Part shown: piece by piece, positions 44,496 to 53,151 of the stretch | Numbering within the stretch: position 1 is the first letter of the stretch | How the letters are laid out: every line of letters begins with the position of its first letter | Assembly: GCF_014168815.1 (NCBI RefSeq) | Contig: NZ_AP021972.1 | Location: 2,294,001-2,358,000, forward strand | Direction of reading: 5' to 3' | DNA: 64,000 nt | Source: Klebsiella sp. WP3-W18-ESBL-02 | Lineage (GTDB): Bacteria; Pseudomonadota; Gammaproteobacteria; Enterobacterales; Enterobacteriaceae | The notes under the pieces: model-generated | The model's database searches: none | Told to the model about the DNA's origin: nothing | Seen by the model: the letters and a program-made list of their open reading frames with translations, nothing else | Position numbers and translations under genes: made by a program

Positions 44496-45317
44496 ATGCC
44501 TCAGCGGCAAGATACCCCGCAGGAAAGCGGGATTGTGCTGGAATCCCTGTGCGCAGGATACGGTAATCAGCGAATTGTCGATAACATCAGCCTGACGCTG
44601 CCCGTCGGTAAAATGACGGTGCTGGCAGGGGCTAACGGGTCGGGTAAGTCCACCTTACTGAATACGATTGCGCGCATGCTCAAGCCGCTGGGCGGCTGTG
44701 TACGTCTTGATGGTCGCGATATTCATCAGCAACCGACAAAGCAGGTCGCACGCCAGTTGGGGCTGCTGCCGCAGTCGCCGCTGACCCCGGAAGGTTTGAC
44801 GGTATTTGAACTGGTGTCGCGTGGTCGCTATCCCTGGCAGGGGCTGATTCGTCAGTGGTCAGAGCAGGACGAGCTGGCGGTGGAAGAGGCGCTTCGGCTG
44901 ACCGGGACGCTGGAATATGCGCATCTGGCGGTAGACAGTCTTTCCGGCGGCCAGCGTCAGCGCTGCTGGATTGCTATGGCCCTGGCGCAGCAAACCCCTA
45001 CCATTTTACTGGATGAGCCAACCACCTGGCTCGATCTGCGCTACCAGGTGGAGATCCTTGAACTCCTTCAGCAACTGACCCGCGAACATGGGCGCACGGT
45101 CATTACCGTACTGCACGATCTCAATTTTGCCGTTAACTACGCCGATACGCTGGTGTTTATGAAGCAGGGGCGTATTGCGGGCGTGATTGATGAGCAGCAA
45201 ACGTGCACGCCGACGCTGATCAAACAGGTGTTCGACGTTGACGTGCAGATGTTGCATAACCCGCAGACCGGCAAACCGTTGTTTATGCCGTTTTGCGCGC
45301 GTTCGGCGTTGTCCTGA
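44496..45317 (+). CDS. Iron-siderophore ABC transporter ATP-binding protein (FecE/FepC type)
   Basis: The 273-residue ATPase has Walker A GANGSGKST (near 44-52), Q-loop LLPQSPLTPEG, signature LSGGQRQR and Walker B ILLDEPTTWLD with the switch His in VLHDLNF. It belongs to the FecE/FepC/FhuC family that powers uptake of ferric siderophores. It is the first gene of a tightly overlapping set: the stop shares one base with the next start (TGATG). Start ATG 44496 follows GGAGAG. Confidence 0.92.
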   Translation: MPQRQDTPQESGIVLESLCAGYGNQRIVDNISLTLPVGKMTVLAGANGSGKSTLLNTIARMLKPLGGCVRLDGRDIHQQPTKQVARQLGLLPQSPLTPEGLTVFELVSRGRYPWQGLIRQWSEQDELAVEEALRLTGTLEYAHLAVDSLSGGQRQRCWIAMALAQQTPTILLDEPTTWLDLRYQVEILELLQQLTREHGRTVITVLHDLNFAVNYADTLVFMKQGRIAGVIDEQQTCTPTLIKQVFDVDVQMLHNPQTGKPLFMPFCARSALS

Positions 45318-46342
45318 TGTCGGAGCAAAGCATGCTGGCGCGACCGCGTTCTTTCCGTCCGTTCTCGGCATTGATGCTGCTTGGTGCGCTGTTGTGCGCG
45401 GCGGCGATTATCCATCTTGGCCTTGGCGCGCGGATGATTGCGCCGCGCGTCGTGGTGGAGGCCTTATTCCACTACGATCCGCGTAATTTTGACCATCGCA
45501 TTATTGTCAGCCTGCGATTAACCCGACTGCTGGCGGCGCTGCTCACCGGCGCGTCGCTTGGCGCGGCGGGTCTGTTGCTACAAACCGTTATTCGCAATCC
45601 TTTAGGTGAGCCGCATATCCTCGGCCTGAACGCCGGTGCCACGCTGGCGGTGGTGGCCTGCTCGGCGGCAGGGGTGTCGTTTAGCGACTGGGGTATCAGC
45701 CGCCCGCTGGCAGCAGCGGGCGGGGCGGCGGCCCTGTTTGGTCTGGTCATGCTGCTGGCCTGCGCCGGACGCGCGGGGGCGACGGCCATGAAAATAACCC
45801 TCTGCGGCGTGGCGCTATCGGCGTTTGCTTCAGCGATAACGGCCTCTATTTTGATCCTGGATGAGCAGACGCTCCAGGCGATGCGCACCTGGCTCGCCGG
45901 TGATTTAGCCGGTATGAATTTTCCCTCGCTACAGCTGGCCTGCCTCCCGGCACTATTGGGTGTGCTGATGGCGGCGTGCCTGACGCCGCGGCTGAATATT
46001 CTGGCGTTGGGCGACCGCGTTGCCAGCGGGCTGGGCGTGTCGGTGGCGCGGACCCGGCTACTGGGCGTCGTGGCGATTGCGCTGCTGTGCGGCGCATCGG
46101 TGTCAATCGCCGGGCCGATCGGATTTATTGGGCTGGTTGTGCCACATGTGATTCGTCGCTGGGCCGGGCAGGATGTGCGCGTTGGGCTGTTGCTGGCGCT
46201 ACCGACCGGCGCGCTGCTGCTGCTGCTGGCCGATATTCTTGCCCGCTGGCTGCTGGCCCCGCAGGAGCTCGCCACGGGGGTGATGACCGCATTGATCGGG
46301 GCTCCGGTGTTTATCGCTATTGCCGTGAGGTATTTCAAATGA
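45317..46342 (+). CDS. FecCD-family iron-siderophore permease (subunit 1)
   Basis: The 341-residue inner-membrane permease has about nine to ten hydrophobic segments and the FecCD signatures RLTRLLAALLTGASLGAAGLLLQTVIRNPLGEPHILGLNAGA and GPIGFIGLVVPHVIRRWAG. ATG 45317 overlaps the ATPase stop; a frame eight codons longer lies inside that gene. It ends with ATGA overlap into the second permease, so the two half-permeases are made together as a heterodimer. Confidence 0.92.
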   Translation: MSEQSMLARPRSFRPFSALMLLGALLCAAAIIHLGLGARMIAPRVVVEALFHYDPRNFDHRIIVSLRLTRLLAALLTGASLGAAGLLLQTVIRNPLGEPHILGLNAGATLAVVACSAAGVSFSDWGISRPLAAAGGAAALFGLVMLLACAGRAGATAMKITLCGVALSAFASAITASILILDEQTLQAMRTWLAGDLAGMNFPSLQLACLPALLGVLMAACLTPRLNILALGDRVASGLGVSVARTRLLGVVAIALLCGASVSIAGPIGFIGLVVPHVIRRWAGQDVRVGLLLALPTGALLLLLADILARWLLAPQELATGVMTALIGAPVFIAIAVRYFK

Positions 46343-47391
46343 CGCGCGCGGTGACCAAAGCGGGCTTCCGCCCGTTGATGCTAGGCCCCTGGCGGGTTTT
46401 GTTACGCCCAAGGCTATTAAAAATTAGCGCACTGCTGGCGGTGATGATTGCGCTGTTGTTGCTCTATGGGGTAACGCGCGGTTCGTTACCGATCCCTACC
46501 AGCGACATAGGGCGAGCGTTGTTTTATCCCCAGTCGCTTAACGCTCAGCAGCTTTATATCGTGCGGGATATCCGCCTGCCGCGCCTGCTGATGGCGATTT
46601 TCTGCGGCGGTATGCTGGGGCTGGCCGGCGCTGCGATGCAGTCGATGGCCCGTAACGGTCTGGCCGACCCTGGGCTTATCGGCGTAAAAGAAGGCACCAG
46701 CGTTGTGGTGCTGACGCTGATCCTCGTTTTCCCGTCGCTAAGCCTGGCCTGGCGGCCGTTGGTGGGGATGGTCGGTGGTGTCCTGGTGGCGCTGCTGGTG
46801 ATTGTGCTGGCGCGGGATCTTTCACGGCCGCGCTTTATTTTGATTGGTATTGGCGTGTCATGGGCGCTGTCGGCGGCGATGGGGCTGTTTGTCACCACCG
46901 CAGATATACGTGATGTCCAGACGGCGATGACCTGGCTTGCCGGCAGCCTGCACGCCGCGACCTGGCCGCTGCTTGCTGTGGCCGTCGCGTGGGCGTTGCC
47001 TGCGGTCGTGATTCTGTATCTGACTGCGCGGGCTGCAGATGTGGCGATGCTGGGCAATTCGGTTGCCAGCAGTCTGGGCGTGCGCCTTTCGCGCCTGACC
47101 CTGCTGCGCTTTTTCGCGCCGGTGCTGCTGACGGCGGCGAGCGTATCCTGCGTCGGTAGCCTGGGATTTGTCGGACTGATGGCGCCGCATATGGCGCGCT
47201 TCTTACTGCGCGGGGGGCAGGTTGCGCTGCTTTCCGGCAGTGCGCTGATTGGCGCACTGCTGGTGTTGCTCACCGATACCCTTGGGCGCCTGGCGTTTGC
47301 GCCGCTGCAAATTCCGGCGGGGATCATTATTTCCCTGATCGGCTGTCCGTTCTTTATTTTACTGCTGTGGCGTCGCCGCGACGCTTTGTGA
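46339..47391 (+). CDS. FecCD-family iron-siderophore permease (subunit 2)
   Basis: The 350-residue inner-membrane permease is the partner of the preceding gene, with signatures RDIRLPRLLMAIFCGGMLGLAGAAMQSMARNGLADPGLIGVKEG and GSLGFVGLMAPHMARFLLRG. A cytoplasmic N-terminus (about 30 residues) precedes the first membrane segment. ATG 46339 overlaps the previous stop (ATGA). A longer reading frame upstream is antisense/out-of-frame to subunit 1 and is ignored. The binding-protein gene follows after 6 bases. Confidence 0.92.
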   Translation: MTRAVTKAGFRPLMLGPWRVLLRPRLLKISALLAVMIALLLLYGVTRGSLPIPTSDIGRALFYPQSLNAQQLYIVRDIRLPRLLMAIFCGGMLGLAGAAMQSMARNGLADPGLIGVKEGTSVVVLTLILVFPSLSLAWRPLVGMVGGVLVALLVIVLARDLSRPRFILIGIGVSWALSAAMGLFVTTADIRDVQTAMTWLAGSLHAATWPLLAVAVAWALPAVVILYLTARAADVAMLGNSVASSLGVRLSRLTLLRFFAPVLLTAASVSCVGSLGFVGLMAPHMARFLLRGGQVALLSGSALIGALLVLLTDTLGRLAFAPLQIPAGIIISLIGCPFFILLLWRRRDAL

Positions 47392-47397
47392 GGATCC

Positions 47398-48348
47398 ATG
47401 ACCATTCGAGGGTTATTGCCCATTTTGTGGCTGATAAGCGCCGTTGCTGGCGCGCAAACGCAGGCATTTACTGACGATCTGGGGCGGGTGGTGCAGGTGC
47501 CTGAGCACCCGAAACGCATTGTATCGATGCACGATCTCGATATTACCATTCCGCTGATTGAACTCGGCGTGCCGCCGGTTGCCAGCCACGGGCGTACGCG
47601 GCCGGACGGTAGCCATTATCTGCGCGCCAGCGCCGAACTCACCGGCGTGGATTTTGAGAATAGCGACATCGCGTTCATTGGCACCGCTGATATCGATCTT
47701 GAGGCCGTGGCGGCGGCAAAGCCTGACCTGATTATCACCGAGCCTAACCGCAATGTGCCGATAGAGCAGTTGGCAAAAATAGCCCCCACGGTCAGTATTG
47801 ACCATTTATTGGGCAGTGCGCCGCGAATCTACAGCAAACTGGCGCAGCTTACCGGCACTCAGGCGCGGCTGGCGGTGCTTGACCACCGCTATCAGACGCA
47901 GATTGCGCAGCTCAAGCAGACCGTGGATACGCAAAATATCAGCGTATCGGTCATTCAAGCCAATAATGGCAAAGTGACCGTACATCATTCATACCACTCA
48001 CTGGGCCGCGTCCTGCGCGATGCCGGCTTTCATTTCCCGCCGTTGATCGAACGCATTCCCGACGGACAGCGAATCGACGTTAGCGCTGAACAAATGCCGG
48101 ATCTGGACGCGGATTTTGTCTTTGCCACCTGGCGCTCCGACACCGGCGGTAAACCGCAGGATGAGCTCAATGAGATGGAAAAAGTGATGCCGGGCTGGTG
48201 CGATTTTATGCGCGCCTGCCGTACCGGGCACTATGTCCTGCTGCCGCGCGATGAAGTTATCTCCAACTCGTATGCGGCGTTGAGCCTGCTGGTGGCGCAG
48301 GTGCAGTCCCAGATTGCCGGAAGACCGCTTGCCTCGGAGGGCAAATGA
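47398..48348 (+). CDS. Iron-siderophore periplasmic binding protein (FecB/FepB-like)
   Basis: The 316-residue protein has a signal peptide (MTIRGLLPILWLISAVAGAQTQA, no lipobox) and a helical-backbone binding fold: FTDDLGRVVQVPEHPKRIVSMHDLDITIPLIELGVPP at the start of domain 1, and EAVAAAKPDLIITEPN. It delivers a ferric siderophore from the receptor to the permease pair. The gene is fourth in the operon and its stop overlaps the RpiR regulator start (ATGA). Confidence 0.92.
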   Translation: MTIRGLLPILWLISAVAGAQTQAFTDDLGRVVQVPEHPKRIVSMHDLDITIPLIELGVPPVASHGRTRPDGSHYLRASAELTGVDFENSDIAFIGTADIDLEAVAAAKPDLIITEPNRNVPIEQLAKIAPTVSIDHLLGSAPRIYSKLAQLTGTQARLAVLDHRYQTQIAQLKQTVDTQNISVSVIQANNGKVTVHHSYHSLGRVLRDAGFHFPPLIERIPDGQRIDVSAEQMPDLDADFVFATWRSDTGGKPQDELNEMEKVMPGWCDFMRACRTGHYVLLPRDEVISNSYAALSLLVAQVQSQIAGRPLASEGK

Positions 48349-49247
48349 GCCAGAGCGTGCAGCGTAAGGAAAAAAAACGGGTAGATTTGTTCGGCGAGCG
48401 CCTGCGCAACCGGGCGGCACAGCTGTCGCCACGGCTATTAGCCGTGGCGCACTGGATTGACGATAACCGCGAAGCGGTGCTTGACCACACGGCAATGGAG
48501 ATTGCAGCGGCGACGCAAACCTCAGATGCGACGGTGGTGCGCGCCATTCAGGCGCTAGGCTTCGCCGGGCTACGTGACCTTAAGCAAACGATGCAGCACT
48601 GGTTTGGCCCGACCATCACGTCATCAGAAAAAATGGCCTCTACCGTGGCGACGCTAACCAGCGACGTCAGCGCCAGCATTGATTTTGTCCTGGAAGGACA
48701 CCTGCGCGCCTGTGAAGTACTGGCCACACCGGATAACCGTGCGGCTATCGCTCGCGCCGTCGCGCTGCTGAGCGACGCCCGTCAGGTTGCGCTGTTTGGC
48801 ATTGGGGCATCGGGTATTCTCACCGACTATACCGCGCGAATGTTCAACCGTATCGGCCTGCCGTCGTATGTCCTTAATCGCACCGGATTTAGCCTGGCTG
48901 AACAGTTAATTTCACTACAGCGTGGCGATGTGCTGATTATGATGGGGCAAAAGTCTCCGCACCGTGAAGGGCTGACGACCCTGCGCGAGGCCGCACGTTT
49001 GGGTATTCCGACGATTTTGTTGACCCAGGCAACCGACTCGCGGTTTAGCGAAATGTCTCAGGTGGTCATCCATGTTCCACGTGGTGAAAACGGCCGTGTG
49101 CCGTTGCACGGGACGGTGATGGTGTGCCTGGAGATGCTGGTGCTGTCGGTCGCGTCGACGGCTTCGCAGCGCACGCTACGCTCCATGAAACGCATTAACG
49201 ATCTTCACAAAGCCATCGGCAAATCCGGTGGGCGAAAAAGCGAATAG
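48345..49247 (+). CDS. RpiR-family transcriptional regulator with SIS domain
   Basis: This 300-residue protein has an N-terminal HTH_6 domain (about 15-90, with AAATQTSDATVVRAIQALGFAGLRDLKQ) and a C-terminal SIS sugar-isomerase-like domain (about 140-270, FGIGASGILTDYTARMFNRIG and LIMMGQKSPHREGL). RpiR proteins usually sense phosphosugars. Translational overlap with an iron ABC transporter (ATGA) is unusual and implies control of that operon. The inverted repeat AATGTAGTAGT upstream of the operon is a candidate site. Confidence 0.88.
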   Translation: MSQSVQRKEKKRVDLFGERLRNRAAQLSPRLLAVAHWIDDNREAVLDHTAMEIAAATQTSDATVVRAIQALGFAGLRDLKQTMQHWFGPTITSSEKMASTVATLTSDVSASIDFVLEGHLRACEVLATPDNRAAIARAVALLSDARQVALFGIGASGILTDYTARMFNRIGLPSYVLNRTGFSLAEQLISLQRGDVLIMMGQKSPHREGLTTLREAARLGIPTILLTQATDSRFSEMSQVVIHVPRGENGRVPLHGTVMVCLEMLVLSVASTASQRTLRSMKRINDLHKAIGKSGGRKSE

Positions 49248-49364
49248 CGCAACCCTCGCTAATGCCAGACCTCAACGGCGGACACTATGATGGACTAACC
49301 GGTTGCATTATGACCGGAAAATCATCAGGCTACAAAAAACGACCGAGCATGTGAGGAGAGAGAA

Positions 49365-50240
49365 ATGAAGGCACTGCCCGCGGTAGCGGTTCTGGGATTG
49401 GGCGCAATGGGGCACGCATTTGCGACCAATCTGCTAAAAAAAGGCTTCACGGTATACGGCTGGAACCGCACGCCAGGCCGTGGCGAGGACCTCAAGCACG
49501 CAGGGTTACAGCTGTGTAATGACCCCGCGCTGGCGGTCGCCGATGCGCAGGTAGTTATCGCCATGCTGACCGACGGCGATGCGACGCAGTCGCTGATCCG
49601 CGCCGTAGCCCCGTCCTGCCAGCAGGGGGCGACTTTCTGCCAGATGGGGACTATCGGGATTCAGGAAACCGCGAATGCGGTCGCGCAGCTTCACGCGCTG
49701 CGCCCGGATATGCTCTATCTCGATGCGCCGGTATCCGGTACTAAAGCCCCGGCTGAAAATGCGCAGATCCTGGTGATGGCCAGCGGCGATCGCACCCGCG
49801 CCGAGGCAGCGCAGCAGGTGTTTGACGCGATTTCTCGCGGGACACAGTGGTACGGTGAAGTGGGAAACAGCCAGAAAATGAAGCTGGTGATCAACGCCTG
49901 GCTGATTGCCATGATGCAGGGCGTGGCGGAAAGCATGCAGCTGGCAAAACAGTTTGGCTTCACGGCGGACAAGCTTTGGGAAACGCTGGAAGGCGGCCCG
50001 CTGGCAGCACCGTACGTGAAAGGGAAGCTGGCGATGATCCGCGAGAACGACTATACCCCGCAGATGCAGCTACAGCATGCGCTGAAGGATGCGCGTCTGG
50101 CGCTGGCAAACGCGCCGCAAGGCACGATGCCGATGATGAGCGATATTGCCACACTGTGGGAGAACGCAGCGCAGGGCGGGCTGGCCGAGCAGGATCTGGC
50201 GGCGGTGTACGCGTGGCTTGATAACGCGCGTCAAATCTAA
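49365..50240 (+). CDS. NAD(P)-dependent beta-hydroxyacid dehydrogenase-like oxidoreductase
   Basis: The 291-residue protein starts with a Rossmann loop VLGLGAMGHAFATNLLKKGFTVYGWNRTPGR. It has the substrate motif DAPVSGTKAPAENAQILVMASGD (D-A-P-V-S-G) and catalytic lysine segment GNSQKMKLVINAW, all of the 3-hydroxyisobutyrate dehydrogenase/imine reductase superfamily. The substrate is not known. It lies 117 bases after rpiR with a GGAGAGAG site and is followed 17 bases later by the MpaB-like gene, so these two form an operon linked to the siderophore set. Confidence 0.85.
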   Translation: MKALPAVAVLGLGAMGHAFATNLLKKGFTVYGWNRTPGRGEDLKHAGLQLCNDPALAVADAQVVIAMLTDGDATQSLIRAVAPSCQQGATFCQMGTIGIQETANAVAQLHALRPDMLYLDAPVSGTKAPAENAQILVMASGDRTRAEAAQQVFDAISRGTQWYGEVGNSQKMKLVINAWLIAMMQGVAESMQLAKQFGFTADKLWETLEGGPLAAPYVKGKLAMIRENDYTPQMQLQHALKDARLALANAPQGTMPMMSDIATLWENAAQGGLAEQDLAAVYAWLDNARQI

Positions 50241-50257
50241 CGTGCGGGGAGGGGGCA

Positions 50258-51130
50258 ATGGAGTGGCTACGTCAGCGTATTGAGCAGCAGGTACTGGGCC
50301 TGACGGGGATGGCGTTGAAAGAAATAGACTTCGAGCATCCTATCGGCGATCCGGGACTGTTTGGCCCGCAGTCGGCCATCTGGCCGGTGCACGGCGATTT
50401 TACCTCCATGCTGTGCGGTGGCATCAGCGCGTTGCTGCTGCAAATGCTGCACCCCTTGGCGCTGGCAGGCGTTTGGGATCATTCGTCATTTCGTGACGAT
50501 ATTTTCGGTCGCCTGCGGCGTACCAGCCAGTTCATTTCCGCAACAACGTTTGCGACCGAGCCAGACGCCGAGCGATTGATTGCCAAAGTCAACGCGATTC
50601 ACGCGCGAATTAACGGCGTAGATAACGATGGTACGCCGTATGCGGCTAACGACCCGGACTTACTGACCTGGGTGCACGTTGCGGAATGCCGTTCGTTTAT
50701 GGCCTCGCACCTGCGCTATCGGCGTACGGTGGTGAGTCCTGCGCGACAGGCCCAGTATTTTATCGAATCGGCCAGCATCGCCGAGCGGCTGGGCGCGCGA
50801 AACGTGCCGAAGACGCCGGACGCGGTGGCGGACTATCTGGCGCGAATGCGCCCACAGCTGCGCTGCGACGAACGGACGCGTGAGGTGGCGAGGGTGCTCA
50901 TGACGACGCGACTGCCCGGCCGGTTGGCGCAGCCCGCCGGGGTGATTTTCATCAAGGCGGGAATCGATCTGCTGCCCGGCTGGGCGCAAGACATGCTGGA
51001 TTTACGGCTGAGCCCGATCGAACGGCGTGCGGTACGCGGCGGTGTGCGTTTGATTGCCGCCATCCTGCGGCGTTCGGTTCGCAATGGTGCCTACCACTGC
51101 GCGATGCGACGAATGCAGCGAGAGGGATAA
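50258..51130 (+). CDS. MpaB-like (DUF2236) oxygenase-family protein
   Basis: The 290-residue protein is of the ER-bound oxygenase MpaB/latex-clearing-protein superfamily. Visible family marks are HPLALAGVWDHSSFRDDIFGRLRRTSQFISATTF, the DGTPYAANDPDLLTWVHVAECRSF block (conserved His and Trp), and SLRYRR-like basic patches. Some family members bind heme through these histidines; whether this one does is unknown. Adjacent to the oxidoreductase and followed by a strong terminator. A link to siderophore chemistry is inferred only from position. Confidence 0.82.
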   Translation: MEWLRQRIEQQVLGLTGMALKEIDFEHPIGDPGLFGPQSAIWPVHGDFTSMLCGGISALLLQMLHPLALAGVWDHSSFRDDIFGRLRRTSQFISATTFATEPDAERLIAKVNAIHARINGVDNDGTPYAANDPDLLTWVHVAECRSFMASHLRYRRTVVSPARQAQYFIESASIAERLGARNVPKTPDAVADYLARMRPQLRCDERTREVARVLMTTRLPGRLAQPAGVIFIKAGIDLLPGWAQDMLDLRLSPIERRAVRGGVRLIAAILRRSVRNGAYHCAMRRMQREG

Positions 51131-51131
51131 T

Positions 51132-51161
51132 AAAAAACCGGCACGGGGTGCCGGTTTTTTT
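51132..51161. terminator. Bidirectional terminator
   Basis: Stem AAAAAACCGGCAC / GTGCCGGTTTTTT with loop GGG. It serves the MpaB-like gene and the convergent 46-residue ORF. Confidence 0.88.
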
Positions 51162-51162
51162 A

Positions 51163-51303
51163 TCAGATTTTGCAGGCGTCGCCGCAGTCGTCATCGGCGA
51201 TAATCGCCTGCGCTTTCTTATCCGCATCGTCCAGACGCTCCGCATTACGTTCCTGCGCTTCGTCTAATCCATCAAAAACCAGATTGTCGAGATCAATTTC
51301 CAT
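51163..51303 (-). CDS. Small acidic 46-residue protein with C-terminal Cys pair
   Basis: This unrecognised gene encodes 46 residues, beginning MEIDLDNLVFDGLDEAQERN, with a helical, Glu/Asp/Lys-rich middle and the ending DDDCGDACKI (two cysteines spaced C-x3-C). An upstream GAGTGAG can act as ribosome site about 10 bases before the ATG. Reasons to believe it: clear start and stop, sensible codon use, and a terminator placed exactly behind it. I do not know its function; the acidic, cysteine-containing tail might bind metal (inference). Confidence 0.6.
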   Translation of the reverse strand: MEIDLDNLVFDGLDEAQERNAERLDDADKKAQAIIADDDCGDACKI

Positions 51304-51553
51304 TCGTCATGTACTCACTCTGTTCTACACTTGTCACAGTATATTGCAAAAATGTTGATTGATGTACCCACTCAGACAGCCGCCGACCGTCTATTCAGCA
51401 CGAACTGTCTCTTTTGCCGAACTCTTGGTCAAAATGTGACGTAGCGCGACTGGAATGCGCACGCATTGTTCAAAGTGATATCGATAACAGGCGAATACTG
51501 GAAACAGGAAAGCATATAACCTTAAAAAATGAACCAGTTCGGAGGGATATGCA

Positions 51554-51760
51554 ATGCAGAAACAGGACCCACAGGCATTAACCAATTTTGATTTTTTGGC
51601 CCGCAGCTTTGCTCATATGCACGCGTTGGGCCATCCCATCGACATCAGCGCCGTAACGGGCAACATGAACGCGCAGCAGAAAGCCTGGTTTTGTGCAAGG
51701 TATGAACATTACCGAAAGCAGGCTGAGAGGGCCCGTACGCGGGCGCTGGAAGTGTGTTAA
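51554..51760 (+). CDS. glgS: GlgS/ScoR surface composition regulator
   Basis: The 68-residue protein matches E. coli GlgS: FDFLARSFAHMHALGHPIDISAVTGNM and WFCARYEHYRKQA are the conserved helices. Known: GlgS (ScoR) negatively affects fimbriae, flagella and biofilm matrix, and its rpoS- and Crp-controlled expression links it to glycogen. Strong ribosome site GGAGGGATATGCA before ATG 51554. In E. coli glgS lies far away, so this may be a second copy or a relocated gene. Monocistronic, with its own terminator. Confidence 0.92.
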   Translation: MQKQDPQALTNFDFLARSFAHMHALGHPIDISAVTGNMNAQQKAWFCARYEHYRKQAERARTRALEVC

Positions 51761-51767
51761 TCATTAG

Positions 51768-51788
51768 CGGGCCGAATGGCCCGTTTTT
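51768..51788 (+). terminator. Terminator after glgS
   Basis: Stem CGGGCC / GGCCCG with loop GAAT followed by TTTTT. Confidence 0.75.
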
Positions 51789-51981
51789 ATTGGTATCTGA
51801 GGGCCTGGGCTTGACGTTATGCGCTGTTCGTTTTTTACCCTCCTGCCGTCCCGCATGATTGATGAAATTTATTCATAGGCCAGTTCTGATTTACCCCGCT
51901 AATCGCCATCGTCGTCGCTCGCTATAATTCTCGCATCCACACATTCAGACGGGGCGACGGCTCCGTTTCGGAGACCATAAC

Positions 51982-52623
51982 ATGCACACCTTACTGAACG
52001 CTCGCCAGCAGGCGCTAATCCCGATTGCAGCATTTACCGCCTGCGGCGCGATGGACAAACTCGATCAGGCGCTAAATGCAGGGCTTGATGCAGGCTTAAC
52101 GATTAATGAAATTAAAGACGTGCTGGTTCAGCTCTACGCCTATTGCGGTTTTCCACGCAGCCTGAATGCATTGGGCTGTTTTATGTCGGTTGTGGACGCG
52201 CGCAAACGGCAGGGGAAGGTGGACGACGAGGGCAAAAGCGCCACGCTGCCGCCGGAGGGCTGGAACAGCCTTGTTGCGGGAACGGATAATCAGACCCGGC
52301 TGGTCGGGCAGCCGGTTAGCGGGCCGCTGTTCGACTTTGCACCCGCAATAGACGTTTATCTGAAGGCGCATCTGTTTGGCGATATCTTCCAGCGCGATGT
52401 GCTGGACTGGCCTACTCGCGAACTGGCGACTATCGCGGCGCTGGCGGCCATTCAAGGGGCGGAAAGTCAGTTGAAAAGTCACTACGCCATCAGCCGTCAT
52501 AATGGCATTACGGTGGAGCAACTGCGGACGTTTATCGCGGTACTGGCAGAAAAATGTTTGCCCGCCATGGCTGAAAACGCGCGTGCGGTGCTTGAACAAT
52601 TTCTTAATCAACAGGAGCAGTGA
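51982..52623 (+). CDS. Carboxymuconolactone decarboxylase-family protein
   Basis: The 213-residue protein has two CMD-like helical units (residues about 5-75: AFTACGAMDKLDQALNAGLDAGLTINEIKDVLVQLYAYCGFPRSLNAL; and about 120-205: WPTRELATIAALAAIQGAESQLKSHYAISRHNGITVEQL), each with the H/S-C pattern of the AhpD-like fold, so gamma-CMD or peroxidase-related chemistry is possible. TATAAT at 51923-51928 is a candidate -10. Its stop overlaps the cupin start (TGATG), indicating a two-gene operon. Confidence 0.85.
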   Translation: MHTLLNARQQALIPIAAFTACGAMDKLDQALNAGLDAGLTINEIKDVLVQLYAYCGFPRSLNALGCFMSVVDARKRQGKVDDEGKSATLPPEGWNSLVAGTDNQTRLVGQPVSGPLFDFAPAIDVYLKAHLFGDIFQRDVLDWPTRELATIAALAAIQGAESQLKSHYAISRHNGITVEQLRTFIAVLAEKCLPAMAENARAVLEQFLNQQEQ

Positions 52624-53045
52624 TGAACACACCGTTTGATGGTAATAGCGCCTTCCCGCGCGGTGAAAAAAATGAAGCCTACGCGCAATATTTCACCGGA
52701 ACCAGCTACCTGACCATGCTGTCCCGTGAGGGAGTGACGATTGGCAACGTAGCGTTTGAACCCGGCTGTCGTAACTTCTGGCACATTCATCATCAGGGCG
52801 GGCAGATTTTGCTGGTGACCGGTGGGCGGGGCTGGTATCAGGCGTGGGGTGAAGCGGCACGTGAGCTGAAGGCGGGCGATGTGGTGAATATTCCTGCCGG
52901 TACCAAACACTGGCACGGCGCGGCGCACGATAGTTGGTTTGCCCATATCGCGGTTGAAGTCCCGGCGCCGGGAGCCTCAAATGAGTGGCTTGAAGCGGTG
53001 AGTGACGACGAATACGCAAGCTGCCCTAGGCTTGCATGGAGCTGA
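52623..53045 (+). CDS. Cupin-domain protein paired with the CMD protein
   Basis: The 140-residue single cupin has metal-ligand motif 1 as FWHIHHQGGQILLVTGGRG and motif 2 as LKAGDVVNIPAGTKHWHGAAHD (His, His, Glu-like, His). ATG 52623 follows AGGAG and overlaps the CMD stop. CMD-cupin pairs are common in bacteria and probably act on a shared small oxidised or quinone-like substrate; the actual reaction is unknown. Confidence 0.87.
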   Translation: MNTPFDGNSAFPRGEKNEAYAQYFTGTSYLTMLSREGVTIGNVAFEPGCRNFWHIHHQGGQILLVTGGRGWYQAWGEAARELKAGDVVNIPAGTKHWHGAAHDSWFAHIAVEVPAPGASNEWLEAVSDDEYASCPRLAWS

Positions 53046-53151
53046 ATGGTCATGATACATGACTCAGGTCACCTTTTTACCGCGAATGATGGCTATCCCC
53101 TATAAATCAGAGGGCTATAATCTGACGTGACGTTTAATTTGAGGAAATATC

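Noticed and set aside
45976..46338. Long open frame preceding permease subunit 2
   Set aside because: It overlaps permease 1 in another frame; the membrane-protein start is the ATG overlapping the permease 1 stop.
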